DNA of 64,000 bases from Nitratireductor kimnyeongensis (GCF_019891395.1 NZ_CP078143.1:930001-994000), one strand, 5' to 3'. Positions 9,093 through 17,928 are shown, counted from the stretch's first letter. The notes: a model not told the origin generated them from the letters alone. Numbers and translations: made by a program.

Positions 9093-10706
9093 TCAGGAAG
9101 CGAGTGCAGTATCAGCCCAGCTCGAAACGGGCCAGCGCGGATTGTTGCCCACATTGAGAACCGCGTCACTGGCAACCGTGGTAAAGCCCCACTCGGCCAC
9201 ATTGATCAGCGGCAAATCTTCCACCACGATGCGCTGGAAATCGTTGTAGAGCGCGGTGCGCGCTTCCGTATCGATGGTCTCGGCCGCCTGATCGATGATC
9301 GTGTCGAGTTCGGCATTGGCATAGCCGCCCTGATTGGAAAACGGCACCCCATCCGGGATGCCCGATTGTACGAGGATCGTGGTCGAGATGGCCGGATCAC
9401 CGCGAAACACGGGCGAGCCGACTGCAAGGTCGAAATCATGATCTGTGTAGACCGCCTTCAAATGCGCCGGCGTGTCGTTGTTCACCAGCGTCACGTCGAT
9501 GCCCACCTTGCCAAGCGCCTGCCGCAGATAATCGCCGAACTGGCGCGTTTCGCTGAAGAAGGGTGCCGGCAGAAGGCGCAGCGAGAAGCGTTTGCCATCC
9601 TCGCCGCGCGGATAGCCCGCCTCGTCGAGAAGCGCGTTGGCCCGCTCGATGTCGAAGGAATAGGGTTTCACATCGGGATTGTAGAATTGCGGCGCGTTCT
9701 GCGGCACCGGGCCGGTGGCCGCCTGCGCATGACCGAGAAACACCGTATCGACCACGAAATCCCGGTCTATCGCGTGCGAGATGGCTTGCCGTACACTCTG
9801 GTCGGCGAGGATCTCGTTGCGATGATTGATCTCCACCACAAGCTGATAGGTGAGCGCCTCATAGCCTTCCGTCACCACTTTCAGCCCCGGCACCTTGGCA
9901 ATGCGCTCCAGATCGACCAGCGGCACCTGCGAGAAGGCCGCGACCTGGATTTCGCCTGCCTCCAGCGCGGACGCCGCCGCCGCCCGGTCGGGCAAAACGC
10001 GGAAGATGATCTCGTCCAGCTTCGGCAAGCCCTCGCCCCAATAGGCGTCATTACGGACAAGTCGGAAATATTCACCGGGCTTGTGCTCGGCGAATTTGAA
10101 CGGTCCCGTTCCCATCGGCGCGTTGTTGGCCGGGTTTGCGGCGATGTCCGTGCCCTCGTAGAGATGCTTTGGCAAAACGCTCGTCACCACCGGAAGCGCA
10201 TTGCGAATGAGCTGGATGGGCGTGGGCGCAGAAAAGCGGAAAATGGCGGTGTGCGCATCTGGTGTTTCGACAGTGTCCAGATTGGCAAACACGACGCGGC
10301 CGAGATTTTGCAGCGGCTTCCAGACCTCCATTGCGGAGAAGGCCACATCTTCCGAGGTGAACGGCGCACCATCGTGCCAGGTCACGCCCTCGCGCAGTTT
10401 GAAGGTGACGGAAAGCCCGTCTTCGGCCCCTTCCCAGCTTGTGGCCAGGCGTGGCGCAAGCCCACCCTCGCCATCCATCATGGCTTCAGCCAGCGGCTCG
10501 ATCACCTTGCTGGCGATGAAAAACACGCCATTCGACGCGACAATTGCCGGGTTCAGCGTGCGCGGCTCGGAATCGGCGGCCACCACCAACCGCCCGCCGC
10601 GCGGCAAATCGTCGGCCCATGTCATGCGCATCAGCAGGCCGGAAGTCGCCAGCACACCGCCCGCGCCAAGAAGAAGATTGCGTCTCGAAATCAAAAGACC
10701 GGCCAT
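9093..10706 (-). CDS. Peptide/opine-type ABC substrate-binding protein
   Basis: A 537-residue family 5 solute-binding protein (DppA/OppA class), exported to the periplasm. The N-terminus carries a twin-arginine-like signal (ISRRNLLLGAGG) ending near TWADD around residue 33, so Tat export is plausible. Typical family features follow: AADSEPRTLNPAIVAS near 43, then WHDGAPFTSEDVAFS near 110. It is the first transporter gene of the operon, with a PuuR-type regulator upstream on the same strand. The regulator and the aminotransferase suggest an amine, opine or peptide ligand, but that is inference. Confidence 0.92.
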   Translation of the reverse strand: MAGLLISRRNLLLGAGGVLATSGLLMRMTWADDLPRGGRLVVAADSEPRTLNPAIVASNGVFFIASKVIEPLAEAMMDGEGGLAPRLATSWEGAEDGLSVTFKLREGVTWHDGAPFTSEDVAFSAMEVWKPLQNLGRVVFANLDTVETPDAHTAIFRFSAPTPIQLIRNALPVVTSVLPKHLYEGTDIAANPANNAPMGTGPFKFAEHKPGEYFRLVRNDAYWGEGLPKLDEIIFRVLPDRAAAASALEAGEIQVAAFSQVPLVDLERIAKVPGLKVVTEGYEALTYQLVVEINHRNEILADQSVRQAISHAIDRDFVVDTVFLGHAQAATGPVPQNAPQFYNPDVKPYSFDIERANALLDEAGYPRGEDGKRFSLRLLPAPFFSETRQFGDYLRQALGKVGIDVTLVNNDTPAHLKAVYTDHDFDLAVGSPVFRGDPAISTTILVQSGIPDGVPFSNQGGYANAELDTIIDQAAETIDTEARTALYNDFQRIVVEDLPLINVAEWGFTTVASDAVLNVGNNPRWPVSSWADTALAS

Positions 10707-10810
10707 CGGAAACCCTCGCTCTTAAAAGCCAACAGAATTCTAGGAACCGTTGTCGGCAGGAACAGGGCCATGAATGCGTTGCGTTGGTCCAGCCTGTTGA
10801 AGACGGGTCA

Positions 10811-11392
10811 TCAAAGATAAGGCGGCGTGCAGGCGGAAACGACGATGGTGCGCCCGTCGGAGAGATTCTGGAAACGGTGCGGCTGCCGGCTGTCGAACAA
10901 ATAGGCTTCACCGGCCTTCAGAATGCGCATTTCATCCCCCACGGTGAGCGCCAGTTCACCCTCCACCACATAGCCGCCCTCGCTTGAGGCATGTTGCAGC
11001 ATGGTTTCTCCGGTGTCCGCACCCGGCTCATAGACCTCGTGCAGGATCTGCAGATTGTGCAGGCGTGCATCGCCGATCTGGCGCAGAACCAGAAGCCCGC
11101 TCTCGGGAGCATTCGTATTAATCGCTACGCGCGAGGTGAGATCGATCAAATCATCCCGGCCAAAAAAGGGACCGGGGTTCTGCTCCCGTTCAGGCTCGAA
11201 GAAATCCGCCATGCTGACCCCCATCCCACCAAGCACCTTGCGCAATGTCGAAATGGAGGGGCTGATCTTGTTTTTTTCGATATTGGAAATCTGCGCATGC
11301 GGAACACCGGCCTGTTCGGCAAGCTGTCGCTGCGAAAGATCGCCCGCCAAACGCATCGCCTTGAGGCGCGATCCGATGTCGAAATCGTCCAT
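10811..11392 (-). CDS. PuuR-type transcriptional regulator (XRE HTH plus cupin)
   Basis: A 193-residue regulator. It has an XRE-type helix-turn-helix at about residues 10-65 (LSQRQLAEQAGVPHAQISNI, then SPSISTLRKVL) and a C-terminal cupin domain at about 110-190. The architecture and the cupin sequence follow E. coli PuuR, the putrescine-sensing repressor of polyamine catabolism. I chose the ATG at 11392 over an upstream in-frame ATG at 11530 because the extra residues are low-complexity and would cover the operator-like repeats. The gene heads the leftward ABC-importer operon and diverges from the aminotransferase, so it probably represses both and itself. Confidence 0.88.
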   Translation of the reverse strand: MDDFDIGSRLKAMRLAGDLSQRQLAEQAGVPHAQISNIEKNKISPSISTLRKVLGGMGVSMADFFEPEREQNPGPFFGRDDLIDLTSRVAINTNAPESGLLVLRQIGDARLHNLQILHEVYEPGADTGETMLQHASSEGGYVVEGELALTVGDEMRILKAGEAYLFDSRQPHRFQNLSDGRTIVVSACTPPYL

Positions 11393-11461
11393 GATCCTGT
11401 GCCCACCCCCATTGCTTGTCTGGCTTCCGCGCATTCGTCCCTTGGAGGGAAATCCGCATCT

Positions 11462-11561
11462 GCTCAAAATATTATCATACCAAATCCGATAGCAATGGCA
11501 TTTAGCGCCAAAATCCGATCTCAATATCAAAAAACTGGGCCTACACGCTCAAAATATTATC
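11462..11561. promoter_or_regulatory. Two identical 15-bp repeats, candidate PuuR-type operators
   Basis: GCTCAAAATATTATC occurs at 11462-11476 and again, identical and in the same orientation, at 11547-11561, 85 bp apart. A second repeat, AAATCCGAT, lies between them at 11482-11490 and 11511-11519. The region is AT-rich against its surroundings and separates the divergent regulator and aminotransferase genes. The E. coli PuuR site as I remember it is AAAATATAATGAACA; the shared AAAATATnAT core is seen here in both copies. Binding is inferred, not shown. Confidence 0.55.
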
Positions 11562-11653
11562 CACAAATTGCCTGGCCGCCGAAGGAATGCTACCAATCTC
11601 GAAAGAGAAACACACCCAGCAACTCTAAATTCACTCAGCCGCAGGATACATTG

Positions 11654-13039
11654 ATGACTGACAAGCCAAATTCCCCAGAAGCGCGCGATATCGCCTATCA
11701 CCTGCACCCCTACACGAATGCGAAGAAGCATCTTGAAGCCGGGCCGCTGATCATCGATCGCGGCGAAGGCGTCCATGTCTACGACAACAATGGCATGCAA
11801 TATATCGAGGCGATGGCCGGCCTTTGGAGCGTCGGCGTCGGCTTTAACGAAAAGCGCCTCGTGAAGGCCGCAACGGAGCAGATGGAGAAGCTGCCCTACT
11901 ACCACACCTTCACGCACAAATCGCACGGGCCGGTAATCGAGCTTTCCGAAAAGCTGATCGGCATGGCACCGGTGCCGATGAGCAAGGCGTTCTTCACCAA
12001 TTCCGGCTCCGAAGCCATCGACACGGCGCTGAAGCTGATCTGGTATCGCTCCAACGCGCTTGGAAAGCCGGAAAAGAAGAAGATCATCGTCCGCAACCGC
12101 GCCTATCACGGCGTGACCATCGCCGGCGCTTGCCTCACCAGCCTGCCGGCAAACCACAAATCCTTCGACCTGATCGTGCCGAACGTGCTGCGCATGACCG
12201 CGCCGCACTATTGGCGCGAAGCGATGCCGGGCGAGAGCGAGGAAGAGTTCGCAACCCGCCTCGCCAAGGAACTGGAAGATACGATCCTGGCAGAAGGCCC
12301 GGAAACGATTGCCGCCTTCTTCGGCGAGCCGGTGCAGGGCGCCGGCGGTGTCATTGTTCCGCCTACGACCTATTGGGAAAAGGTGCAGGCCGTTCTGAAC
12401 AAATACGATATTCTGCTGGTCGCCGACGAAGTGATCTGCGGCTTCGGCCGCACCGGCACCATGTTCGGCTCCACCACCTACGATATCAAGCCGGACATCA
12501 TGGTCATGTCCAAGCAGCTTTCGTCGTCCTACCTGCCGGCCTCGGCCTTGATGATCAACGACCGGGTGTTCGAGCCGATCATGGAAGAAAGCGGCCGCAT
12601 CGGCACCCTCGGTCATGGCTATACGGCAAGCGGCCATCCGGTTGTCGCAGCAGTCGCGCTTGAAAACCTCAAGATCATCGAGGAGCGCGATCTGGTGGGC
12701 AATGCCGCACGCATGGGCGAACGCCTGCGCGACGGGCTTGCCGAACTTACCGACCATCCGTTGGTTGGCGAAGTTCGTGGTGTCGGCCTGATCGCGGCCG
12801 TGGAACTCGTCACCGACAAGACGAACAAGACGGCGCTCGAGACGCCCGGCGCGCTTGGAGCGCTGGTCAATGCGCATCTCCAGGAGGCTGGCCTCATCAG
12901 CCGCGCCATGGTCGATGCGATGGCATTCTGCCCGCCGCTTGTTATCTCCGAAGCCGAAGTCGACGATCTTCTCGCCCGTTTCAAGGCGGGGCTCGACAGA
13001 GCCCTTGCGGAGGTGCCCAGGAAGGCGCTATCGGCGTAA
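11654..13039 (+). CDS. Class III omega-amino-acid/diamine:pyruvate-type aminotransferase
   Basis: A 461-residue PLP enzyme of the ornithine/GABA/omega-transaminase group. Family features: an N-terminal HLHPYTNAKKHLEAGP, the cofactor-phosphate segment FTNSGSEAIDTALK near residue 113, VADEVICGFGRTG near 257, and the PLP lysine in MSKQLSSSYLPAS near 287. Relatives use GABA, putrescine, beta-alanine or taurine as amino donor with pyruvate or glyoxylate as acceptor. The divergent PuuR-type regulator and upstream aldehyde dehydrogenase favour a diamine or omega-amino acid. The ATG at 11654 gives normal length. Two GC-rich hairpins follow the gene. Confidence 0.9.
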   Translation: MTDKPNSPEARDIAYHLHPYTNAKKHLEAGPLIIDRGEGVHVYDNNGMQYIEAMAGLWSVGVGFNEKRLVKAATEQMEKLPYYHTFTHKSHGPVIELSEKLIGMAPVPMSKAFFTNSGSEAIDTALKLIWYRSNALGKPEKKKIIVRNRAYHGVTIAGACLTSLPANHKSFDLIVPNVLRMTAPHYWREAMPGESEEEFATRLAKELEDTILAEGPETIAAFFGEPVQGAGGVIVPPTTYWEKVQAVLNKYDILLVADEVICGFGRTGTMFGSTTYDIKPDIMVMSKQLSSSYLPASALMINDRVFEPIMEESGRIGTLGHGYTASGHPVVAAVALENLKIIEERDLVGNAARMGERLRDGLAELTDHPLVGEVRGVGLIAAVELVTDKTNKTALETPGALGALVNAHLQEAGLISRAMVDAMAFCPPLVISEAEVDDLLARFKAGLDRALAEVPRKALSA

Positions 13040-13066
13040 GCGACGGATCTCTCTGGGAAACCCCCG

Positions 13067-13125
13067 GCCCGGCGCTCGCCGGGCGACACATAAAAGCATC
13101 GTATCGACCACCGGATACGATGCTT
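13067..13125 (+). terminator. Tandem hairpins after the aminotransferase gene
   Basis: Two perfect inverted repeats follow the stop. GCCCGGCG (13067-13074) pairs with CGCCGGGC (13077-13084). AAGCATCGTATC (13094-13105) pairs with GATACGATGCTT (13114-13125) around an 8-nt loop. Neither is followed by a clear run of T, so intrinsic termination is possible but unproven; the second stem could equally be a regulator site. Confidence 0.45.
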
Positions 13126-13190
13126 CTTAGCGTTCTCAAAATCAGTTATGTCATTTCGTTATAATTGAGTCTGATATTGCGATAGGACAG

Positions 13191-13223
13191 CGCTTTTCTT
13201 GCGTTATAGGGTCGCGAAAAGCG
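13191..13223. promoter_or_regulatory. Inverted repeat upstream of the liv-type operon
   Basis: CGCTTTTC (13191-13198) pairs with GAAAAGCG (13216-13223) around a 17-bp centre, ending 20 bp before the GTG start at 13244. Its position suits a repressor or activator site for the ABC importer operon. No adjacent regulator obviously matches it; the nearest candidate is the LysR gene 7.7 kb downstream. Confidence 0.35.
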
Positions 13224-13243
13224 TTCCCTATTGAGGCTCCACA

Positions 13244-14251
13244 GTGACAGAACAAACTCAGGAGACGCGGGAGGGTACGGATGTATCGCTTTCCGCATCT
13301 CAAGGAAGTACTGAAAAATCAAGCTATATCAAATTCTTGATATGGGGCATCGTGGTGGCAATGATTGTTGCCGTCTTTTTGCCGGCTCCGTTCTTTGCCA
13401 ACAATCTGTCATTCCTGTTTTATATGATGCTCTGGCTGACCATGGCGACGTCGTTTAACTTCGTCGCAGGCATGGCCGGATATATGCCTTTTGGTTATGT
13501 AGCATTCTATGGCGTTGGTGCCTACGCCACCGGCGTTCTCTACAAAACCTTCGGCCTGCCCATACCCGTAGCCCTTGCAGGTGCTGCCGTTGCCGGCATT
13601 GTCATCGGTCTTCTGGTCGCGCCAACACTGCGGCTCAAGGGTGTCTATTTCGGCATTGTCAGCCTTGCACTGGCGATGGCGATGAAACTTGTGATCTCGC
13701 TCATGCCAAGCGAGATTACAGGTGGCAGCCTCGGTCTCATTCTCTCCGCGGCAAACGATCCGGTGGCGGCCTACTATGCCATGTTCATCGTGTTGATGGG
13801 CGCGCTCGCAGCCGGCACCTGGCTCACCATGTCGCGCCTCGGCACGGCACTTCGCGCCATCCGCGATGATAGCGAGGCAGCGGAAGTGGTCGGCGTCAAT
13901 GTGGTGGCGACCCGGCTGAAAGCCTGGATCATGGCCACCATGTTCCCTGCTCTCGTGGGCGGCGTGGAAGCCTGGTACACCAACGCCATCGACCTCGATT
14001 CCTCCTTCAACCTTCTCGTCACTGCCAAGAGCATCGTCTATGCGATGGCCGGCGGCCTCGGTTTTCTGGTCGGCCCGATCATCGGTGCTTCGGCGCTTTA
14101 CGGCATCGATCAGCTGATCTGGCGCCATTTCCCAACCCTCAACTTGCTCATCCTCGGCGTGGTCATCATCGCCCTGATGCTGCTTCTGCCGCGCGGTATT
14201 GTTGGGGCCTTCGCGCAGCGCTTCTCGCGCTTCCGGCGCTTCATTCCGTAA
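13244..14251 (+). CDS. Branched-chain amino-acid-type ABC permease (LivM-like)
   Basis: A 335-residue inner-membrane permease. The first ~27 residues are hydrophilic, then about eight to ten hydrophobic segments follow. The LivM landmark AGYMPFGYVAFYGVGAYATG is near residue 76, and the loop GTALRAIRDDSEAAEVVGV near 204 is the ATPase-contact region. The start is GTG at 13244. It is the first gene of a five-gene importer operon with gene order M-H-G-F-binding protein. The downstream amidase and deacylase suggest the ligand may be an amide or N-acyl amino acid rather than a free branched-chain amino acid. Confidence 0.92.
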   Translation: MTEQTQETREGTDVSLSASQGSTEKSSYIKFLIWGIVVAMIVAVFLPAPFFANNLSFLFYMMLWLTMATSFNFVAGMAGYMPFGYVAFYGVGAYATGVLYKTFGLPIPVALAGAAVAGIVIGLLVAPTLRLKGVYFGIVSLALAMAMKLVISLMPSEITGGSLGLILSAANDPVAAYYAMFIVLMGALAAGTWLTMSRLGTALRAIRDDSEAAEVVGVNVVATRLKAWIMATMFPALVGGVEAWYTNAIDLDSSFNLLVTAKSIVYAMAGGLGFLVGPIIGASALYGIDQLIWRHFPTLNLLILGVVIIALMLLLPRGIVGAFAQRFSRFRRFIP

Positions 14252-14273
14252 GACGCACAGGATTGAAACAAAG

Positions 14274-15155
14274 ATGAACGAACTTCTGCTTCAAGGCCTC
14301 GTCAACGGCATCGTCGTCGGGCTGATCTACGCGCTGATCGGCGTCAGCCTCAACGTGATCTTCGGCGTCCTGCGCGTCGTCAATTTCGCTCATGGCGAAT
14401 TCATCGTACTGGGGGCCTATGGCGCCTATTTCGCGCAGGCCTGGCTTGGCCTTTCGCCCCTGCTCGCAATGCCGCTGATCTTCATCGTCTTCGGTCTGAT
14501 GGGCTATGGCCTCTATTTCGTGCTGGTGAAGCGTCTTGCGCGTTCCAACGATCCCGAGCACGCCTCGCTTCTGGTCATGTTCGGCTTGTCGCTCGTGCTG
14601 GGAGCGCTGATGCTGCTCGCCTTTGAGGCGGATGCACGCTCGCTCAACTTCACGCTCGACCCGCCCTTCCTGATGTTCGGCAACATCATCCTGCCCACCA
14701 CCAAGCTGCTTGGCCTTGCGGTTGCGGTCGTGGTCACCGGAGCGCTGGCGTTCTTCCTCTACCGCACGCTACCGGGCAAGGCGCTGCGCGCCATTATCAT
14801 GAACCGCGATGCGATCCAAATCGTCGGCGTGGACTTGAACCACCTTTCAGCCCTGACCTTCGGTCTCGGCCTTGGCCTGGCGGGCATCACCGGCATCCTC
14901 GTGTCGATGATCTTCCCCTCCTTCTCCCCCTTCATCGGCCAGGATTACACGCTGATCGGCTTCATCGTGATCGTTCTGGGCGGTCTCGGCCATCCCATCG
15001 GCGCAGTCGCCGGCGGCATCCTGTTTGGCTTGGCCGAGCAGACCGCCATGGTGTTCTTCAGCGGAACCGTGGCGATGCTCCTCGGCTTCGTCCTGCTGAT
15101 CGCCGTCATTCTCATTCGTCCCGCCGGTCTCTTCGGCGTGCAGAACTCCCGGTGA
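14274..15155 (+). CDS. Branched-chain amino-acid-type ABC permease (LivH-like)
   Basis: A 293-residue inner-membrane permease paired with the LivM-like subunit. The N-terminus LLQGLVNGIVVGLIYALIGV and the segment VVNFAHGEFIVLGAYGAY are typical of LivH. The coupling loop GKALRAIIMNRDAIQIVGVD lies near residue 165. An in-frame ATG at 14199 would overlap the previous gene; the ATG at 14274 fits better. Four nucleotides separate it from the next gene. Confidence 0.92.
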   Translation: MNELLLQGLVNGIVVGLIYALIGVSLNVIFGVLRVVNFAHGEFIVLGAYGAYFAQAWLGLSPLLAMPLIFIVFGLMGYGLYFVLVKRLARSNDPEHASLLVMFGLSLVLGALMLLAFEADARSLNFTLDPPFLMFGNIILPTTKLLGLAVAVVVTGALAFFLYRTLPGKALRAIIMNRDAIQIVGVDLNHLSALTFGLGLGLAGITGILVSMIFPSFSPFIGQDYTLIGFIVIVLGGLGHPIGAVAGGILFGLAEQTAMVFFSGTVAMLLGFVLLIAVILIRPAGLFGVQNSR

Positions 15156-15159
15156 CGCC

Positions 15160-15867
15160 ATGTTGAAAGTCGAAAACCTCGTCAAGAAATTCGGTGGCGT
15201 CACGGCACTCGACGGCATCAGCCTCACCCTGCCCGACCGGTCGATCCTCGGCGTTCTGGGCATGAACGGCTCCGGCAAGACGACGATGCTCAACTGCATC
15301 AATGGGCTTTACGACGCGACGTCCGGCAAGATCACGCTCGACGGCGTCAACCTGATCGGCAAGGCCCCGCATGCGGTGTTCTCCGAAGGCGTGGGGCGCA
15401 CCTTCCAGGTGCCGCGCATCTTCCCGCAGATGTCGCTCCTAGAAAACCTCTCGGTCGCGCTCCTCAACAAGGGGATGAGCAACGCCGAGATCGCCGAAGT
15501 CAGCGCCTACTGGCTCAAAAAGGTGGAGCTCTACCGGCTGCGCCACAATTATGCGGAAGAGCTTTCCGGGGGCCAGCAGAAGCTTCTGGAACTCGCCCGC
15601 ATCATGGTGGCCAATCCGAAGCTGGTGCTGCTCGACGAACCCTTCGCCGGCGTCAATCCGAGCCTCGCGTTGCTCCTCATCAACATTATCCGCGAAATGC
15701 CGCAGGAGGTGGGCTGCTCGGTGCTGCTCGTCAGCCACGATCTCACCTCCGTCTACGAACTGTCTGACAACATTCTGGTCATGCACGAAGGCCATGTCCT
15801 AGCCGAGGGCAATGCCGAAGCGATCCAGAAGAACCCGGACGTCATTGAAGCCTATCTGGGAGCCTGA
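15160..15867 (+). CDS. Branched-chain amino-acid-type ABC ATPase (LivG-like)
   Basis: A 235-residue ATPase. Walker A is GVLGMNGSGKTTMLNCI near residue 31, in which the usual proline-asparagine before the glycine is replaced by methionine-asparagine. The signature is LSGGQQKLLELARIM, and Walker B is LVLLDEPFAGVNPSL. The FEEGVGRTFQ-like Q-loop segment reads SEGVGRTFQVPRIF, as in LivG proteins. It sits 4 nt after LivH and 2 nt before the next ATPase, consistent with one transcript. Confidence 0.92.
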   Translation: MLKVENLVKKFGGVTALDGISLTLPDRSILGVLGMNGSGKTTMLNCINGLYDATSGKITLDGVNLIGKAPHAVFSEGVGRTFQVPRIFPQMSLLENLSVALLNKGMSNAEIAEVSAYWLKKVELYRLRHNYAEELSGGQQKLLELARIMVANPKLVLLDEPFAGVNPSLALLLINIIREMPQEVGCSVLLVSHDLTSVYELSDNILVMHEGHVLAEGNAEAIQKNPDVIEAYLGA

Positions 15868-15869
15868 CC

Positions 15870-16613
15870 ATGCATGGCGTTGAACTGAGCATGGAGAACA
15901 TCTCCGTCGCCTATAACGGAGACATCACGGTTCTCAAGGATGTGGCGCTGCGCGCCAAACCCGGCGAGGTGACGGGCATTATCGGACCGAACGGGGCCGG
16001 CAAGTCGACCGTGCTGAAGACGATTTTCGGTCTTTTGTCCACCAAATCCGGAACGATCAGCATGGGCAGCCGCGACATCACCAGTCTCAAGGCGTTCCAG
16101 CGTGCGCTGGAAGGCGTGTCCTTCGTACCGCAGAACCGCAGCGCCTTTGCCGGTCTGTCGGTCTACGACAACCTGCTTCTGGGCTGCTGGCCCTTCCGCA
16201 AGGACAAGGCCCGCATCGACCGCGCTATCGAGGGCATTTTCGAGCGTTTCCCCATCCTCAAGGAAAAGCGCTCCAGCCTGGCCGGCTCCATGAGCGGCGG
16301 CCAGCAACGCTTTCTGGAAATCGCGCGTGCGCTCGTCACCGAGCCCAAGGTGATCCTGCTCGATGAGCCCACCGCGATGATCGCGCCGAAGATCTCAAAG
16401 GATATCTACGCGCTGACCCGCGATCTCGCAGACCAGGGGGCAACCATCATTCTGGTCGATCAGAACGTGCGTCAGTGCGCCACCATTTCGGACAGGCTCT
16501 ACATTCTGGAGCTTGGCCGAAACAAGGCGGAGGGGAGCCGGGAGGATTTTGCCACCGACGGACAGCTCAAGGAGATGGTCGCCGAGTGGATGAACTACAA
16601 GATCGACGTGTGA
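15870..16613 (+). CDS. Branched-chain amino-acid-type ABC ATPase (LivF-like)
   Basis: A 247-residue ATPase, the second nucleotide-binding subunit. Walker A is GIIGPNGAGKSTVLKTI near residue 37, the signature is MSGGQQRFLEIARAL, and Walker B is VILLDEPTAMIAPKI. The Walker B follow-on has alanine-methionine-isoleucine where LivF usually has glycine-leucine, a minor variation. It ends 38 nt before the binding-protein start. Confidence 0.92.
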   Translation: MHGVELSMENISVAYNGDITVLKDVALRAKPGEVTGIIGPNGAGKSTVLKTIFGLLSTKSGTISMGSRDITSLKAFQRALEGVSFVPQNRSAFAGLSVYDNLLLGCWPFRKDKARIDRAIEGIFERFPILKEKRSSLAGSMSGGQQRFLEIARALVTEPKVILLDEPTAMIAPKISKDIYALTRDLADQGATIILVDQNVRQCATISDRLYILELGRNKAEGSREDFATDGQLKEMVAEWMNYKIDV

Positions 16614-16651
16614 GGCGTCGTCTTTCCAATAGCAACAAAAGGGGAATGCCC

Positions 16652-17878
16652 ATGTGGACTATGACCAAACGCACCTTCATGGCGGGCACACTGCTTGCCA
16701 GCCTTGCGCTGCCTGTGGCCGGCCAGGCGCAGGAAAAGATCAAGATCGGTATGACCATATCGTCATCCGGCAACTTCGCGCTCGCATCGCAATCGGGCGT
16801 GCGCGGCGTGGAAATCTGGGTCGATGAAGTCAACGCCAATGGCGGCCTGGACGTCAATGGCGAGAAGCGCCTCGTCGAACTCGTGAAGCGCGATGACCGC
16901 TCCGACAAGCAGATGGTTGCACGCGTCTATGAAGATCTGATTGCCAATGAGGATGTCGATCTTCTCATGGCGCCTTTCGGCTCCACCCTGACGGCAGCCG
17001 CGGCCACCGTGACCGAGCGTCTCGACAAGTTCATGGTCATCTGGTCCGCCGCCTCCGATGCGCTTTACAGCCAGGGATTCAAGAACATCGTCTCGGCAAC
17101 GCAGATGCCGGTCTCGCGCATGCCGTCCGCCGGACTCGAGGCCGCCGCAGCGCTGGGTGGCAAGAAGGTTGCCATCGTCAATGTGGATGAGCCCTTTCCC
17201 GCCGGCCTTGCCGACGGTGCCGAAGCGATTGCCGAACAGCACGGGATGGAAGTCGTGCTGAAAGAGGATTATCCGAAGGGCACGAAGGACTTCAGCCTGC
17301 TTCTGCAGAAAGCGCGCGCCGCTGGAGCAGACGTGTTCTTCCCCACCAGCTATGAGGGCGACCTGATCTCCATGGTGCGGCAGATGCGCCAGATGAACGT
17401 GAACTTCCCGTTCTCGTTCATGGTCTATGCCTCGACACCGCAGTTCATCGAGATCGGCGATGACGCGCAATACATCTACAGCCACACCAACTTCCACCCC
17501 ACCATCAACTGGGAAGTGGATGCAGGGCTCGATCGCGAAGGTTTCCTCGCCGCATACGAAAAGCTCTTCCCGGACGTTTCCTATGAGCCCGATTTCCAAA
17601 CCGTTCTCGCCTATGGCGCCGGCGTGATTGCCGGAGAGATCATCGAGAATGCAGAAAGCCTGGACGCTGCCGACCTCAAGAAGGCGGCCATGGAACTCAG
17701 CGACAAATTGACGGTTCTCGCCGGTCCCTACGCGATCGACGAAACCGGAAAGCAGCTGAAAATGCCTTTCCCGGTGGTGCAGTTGCAGCCGGGCAAGGGG
17801 CTCGTAACCGTGTGGCCAAAAGAAGTCGCCGTCGCAGAGCCCATCTACCCGATCCCTGGTTGGGATCAACGCGACTAG
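16652..17878 (+). CDS. Branched-chain amino-acid-type periplasmic binding protein
   Basis: A 408-residue binding protein of the Leu/Ile/Val type (periplasmic-binding-protein type 1 fold). A signal peptide of about 26 residues ends at VAGQAQ before EKIKIGMTISSSG. The core has the usual VNANGGLDVNG and LLMAPFGSTLTAAAA segments. AAAAGGGG about 8 nt upstream favours the ATG at 16652 over one 6 nt earlier. It is the last gene of the importer operon. Its sequence does not name the ligand, but it differs from classic LivJ in being linked to amidohydrolases. Confidence 0.88.
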   Translation: MWTMTKRTFMAGTLLASLALPVAGQAQEKIKIGMTISSSGNFALASQSGVRGVEIWVDEVNANGGLDVNGEKRLVELVKRDDRSDKQMVARVYEDLIANEDVDLLMAPFGSTLTAAAATVTERLDKFMVIWSAASDALYSQGFKNIVSATQMPVSRMPSAGLEAAAALGGKKVAIVNVDEPFPAGLADGAEAIAEQHGMEVVLKEDYPKGTKDFSLLLQKARAAGADVFFPTSYEGDLISMVRQMRQMNVNFPFSFMVYASTPQFIEIGDDAQYIYSHTNFHPTINWEVDAGLDREGFLAAYEKLFPDVSYEPDFQTVLAYGAGVIAGEIIENAESLDAADLKKAAMELSDKLTVLAGPYAIDETGKQLKMPFPVVQLQPGKGLVTVWPKEVAVAEPIYPIPGWDQRD

Positions 17879-17928
17879 ATCGCCGTGCGTCCGTCCGGAC
17901 GCAAAACGGACGATCTGGCTTAACTATG

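Noticed and set aside
8994..10820. 608-codon plus-strand frame opposite the binding protein
   Set aside because: It lies fully over the binding-protein and permease genes; the sequence is Arg/His-rich with no recognisable family, typical of antisense shadows in high-GC DNA.
11549..12877. 442-codon minus-strand frame opposite the aminotransferase
   Set aside because: Shadow of the aminotransferase: low similarity to anything I know, while the plus frame has a full PLP-enzyme pattern.
13067..13125. Tandem hairpins considered as an integration or attachment site
   Set aside because: No integrase, tRNA gene or duplicated flank is nearby; a terminator or regulator site is simpler.
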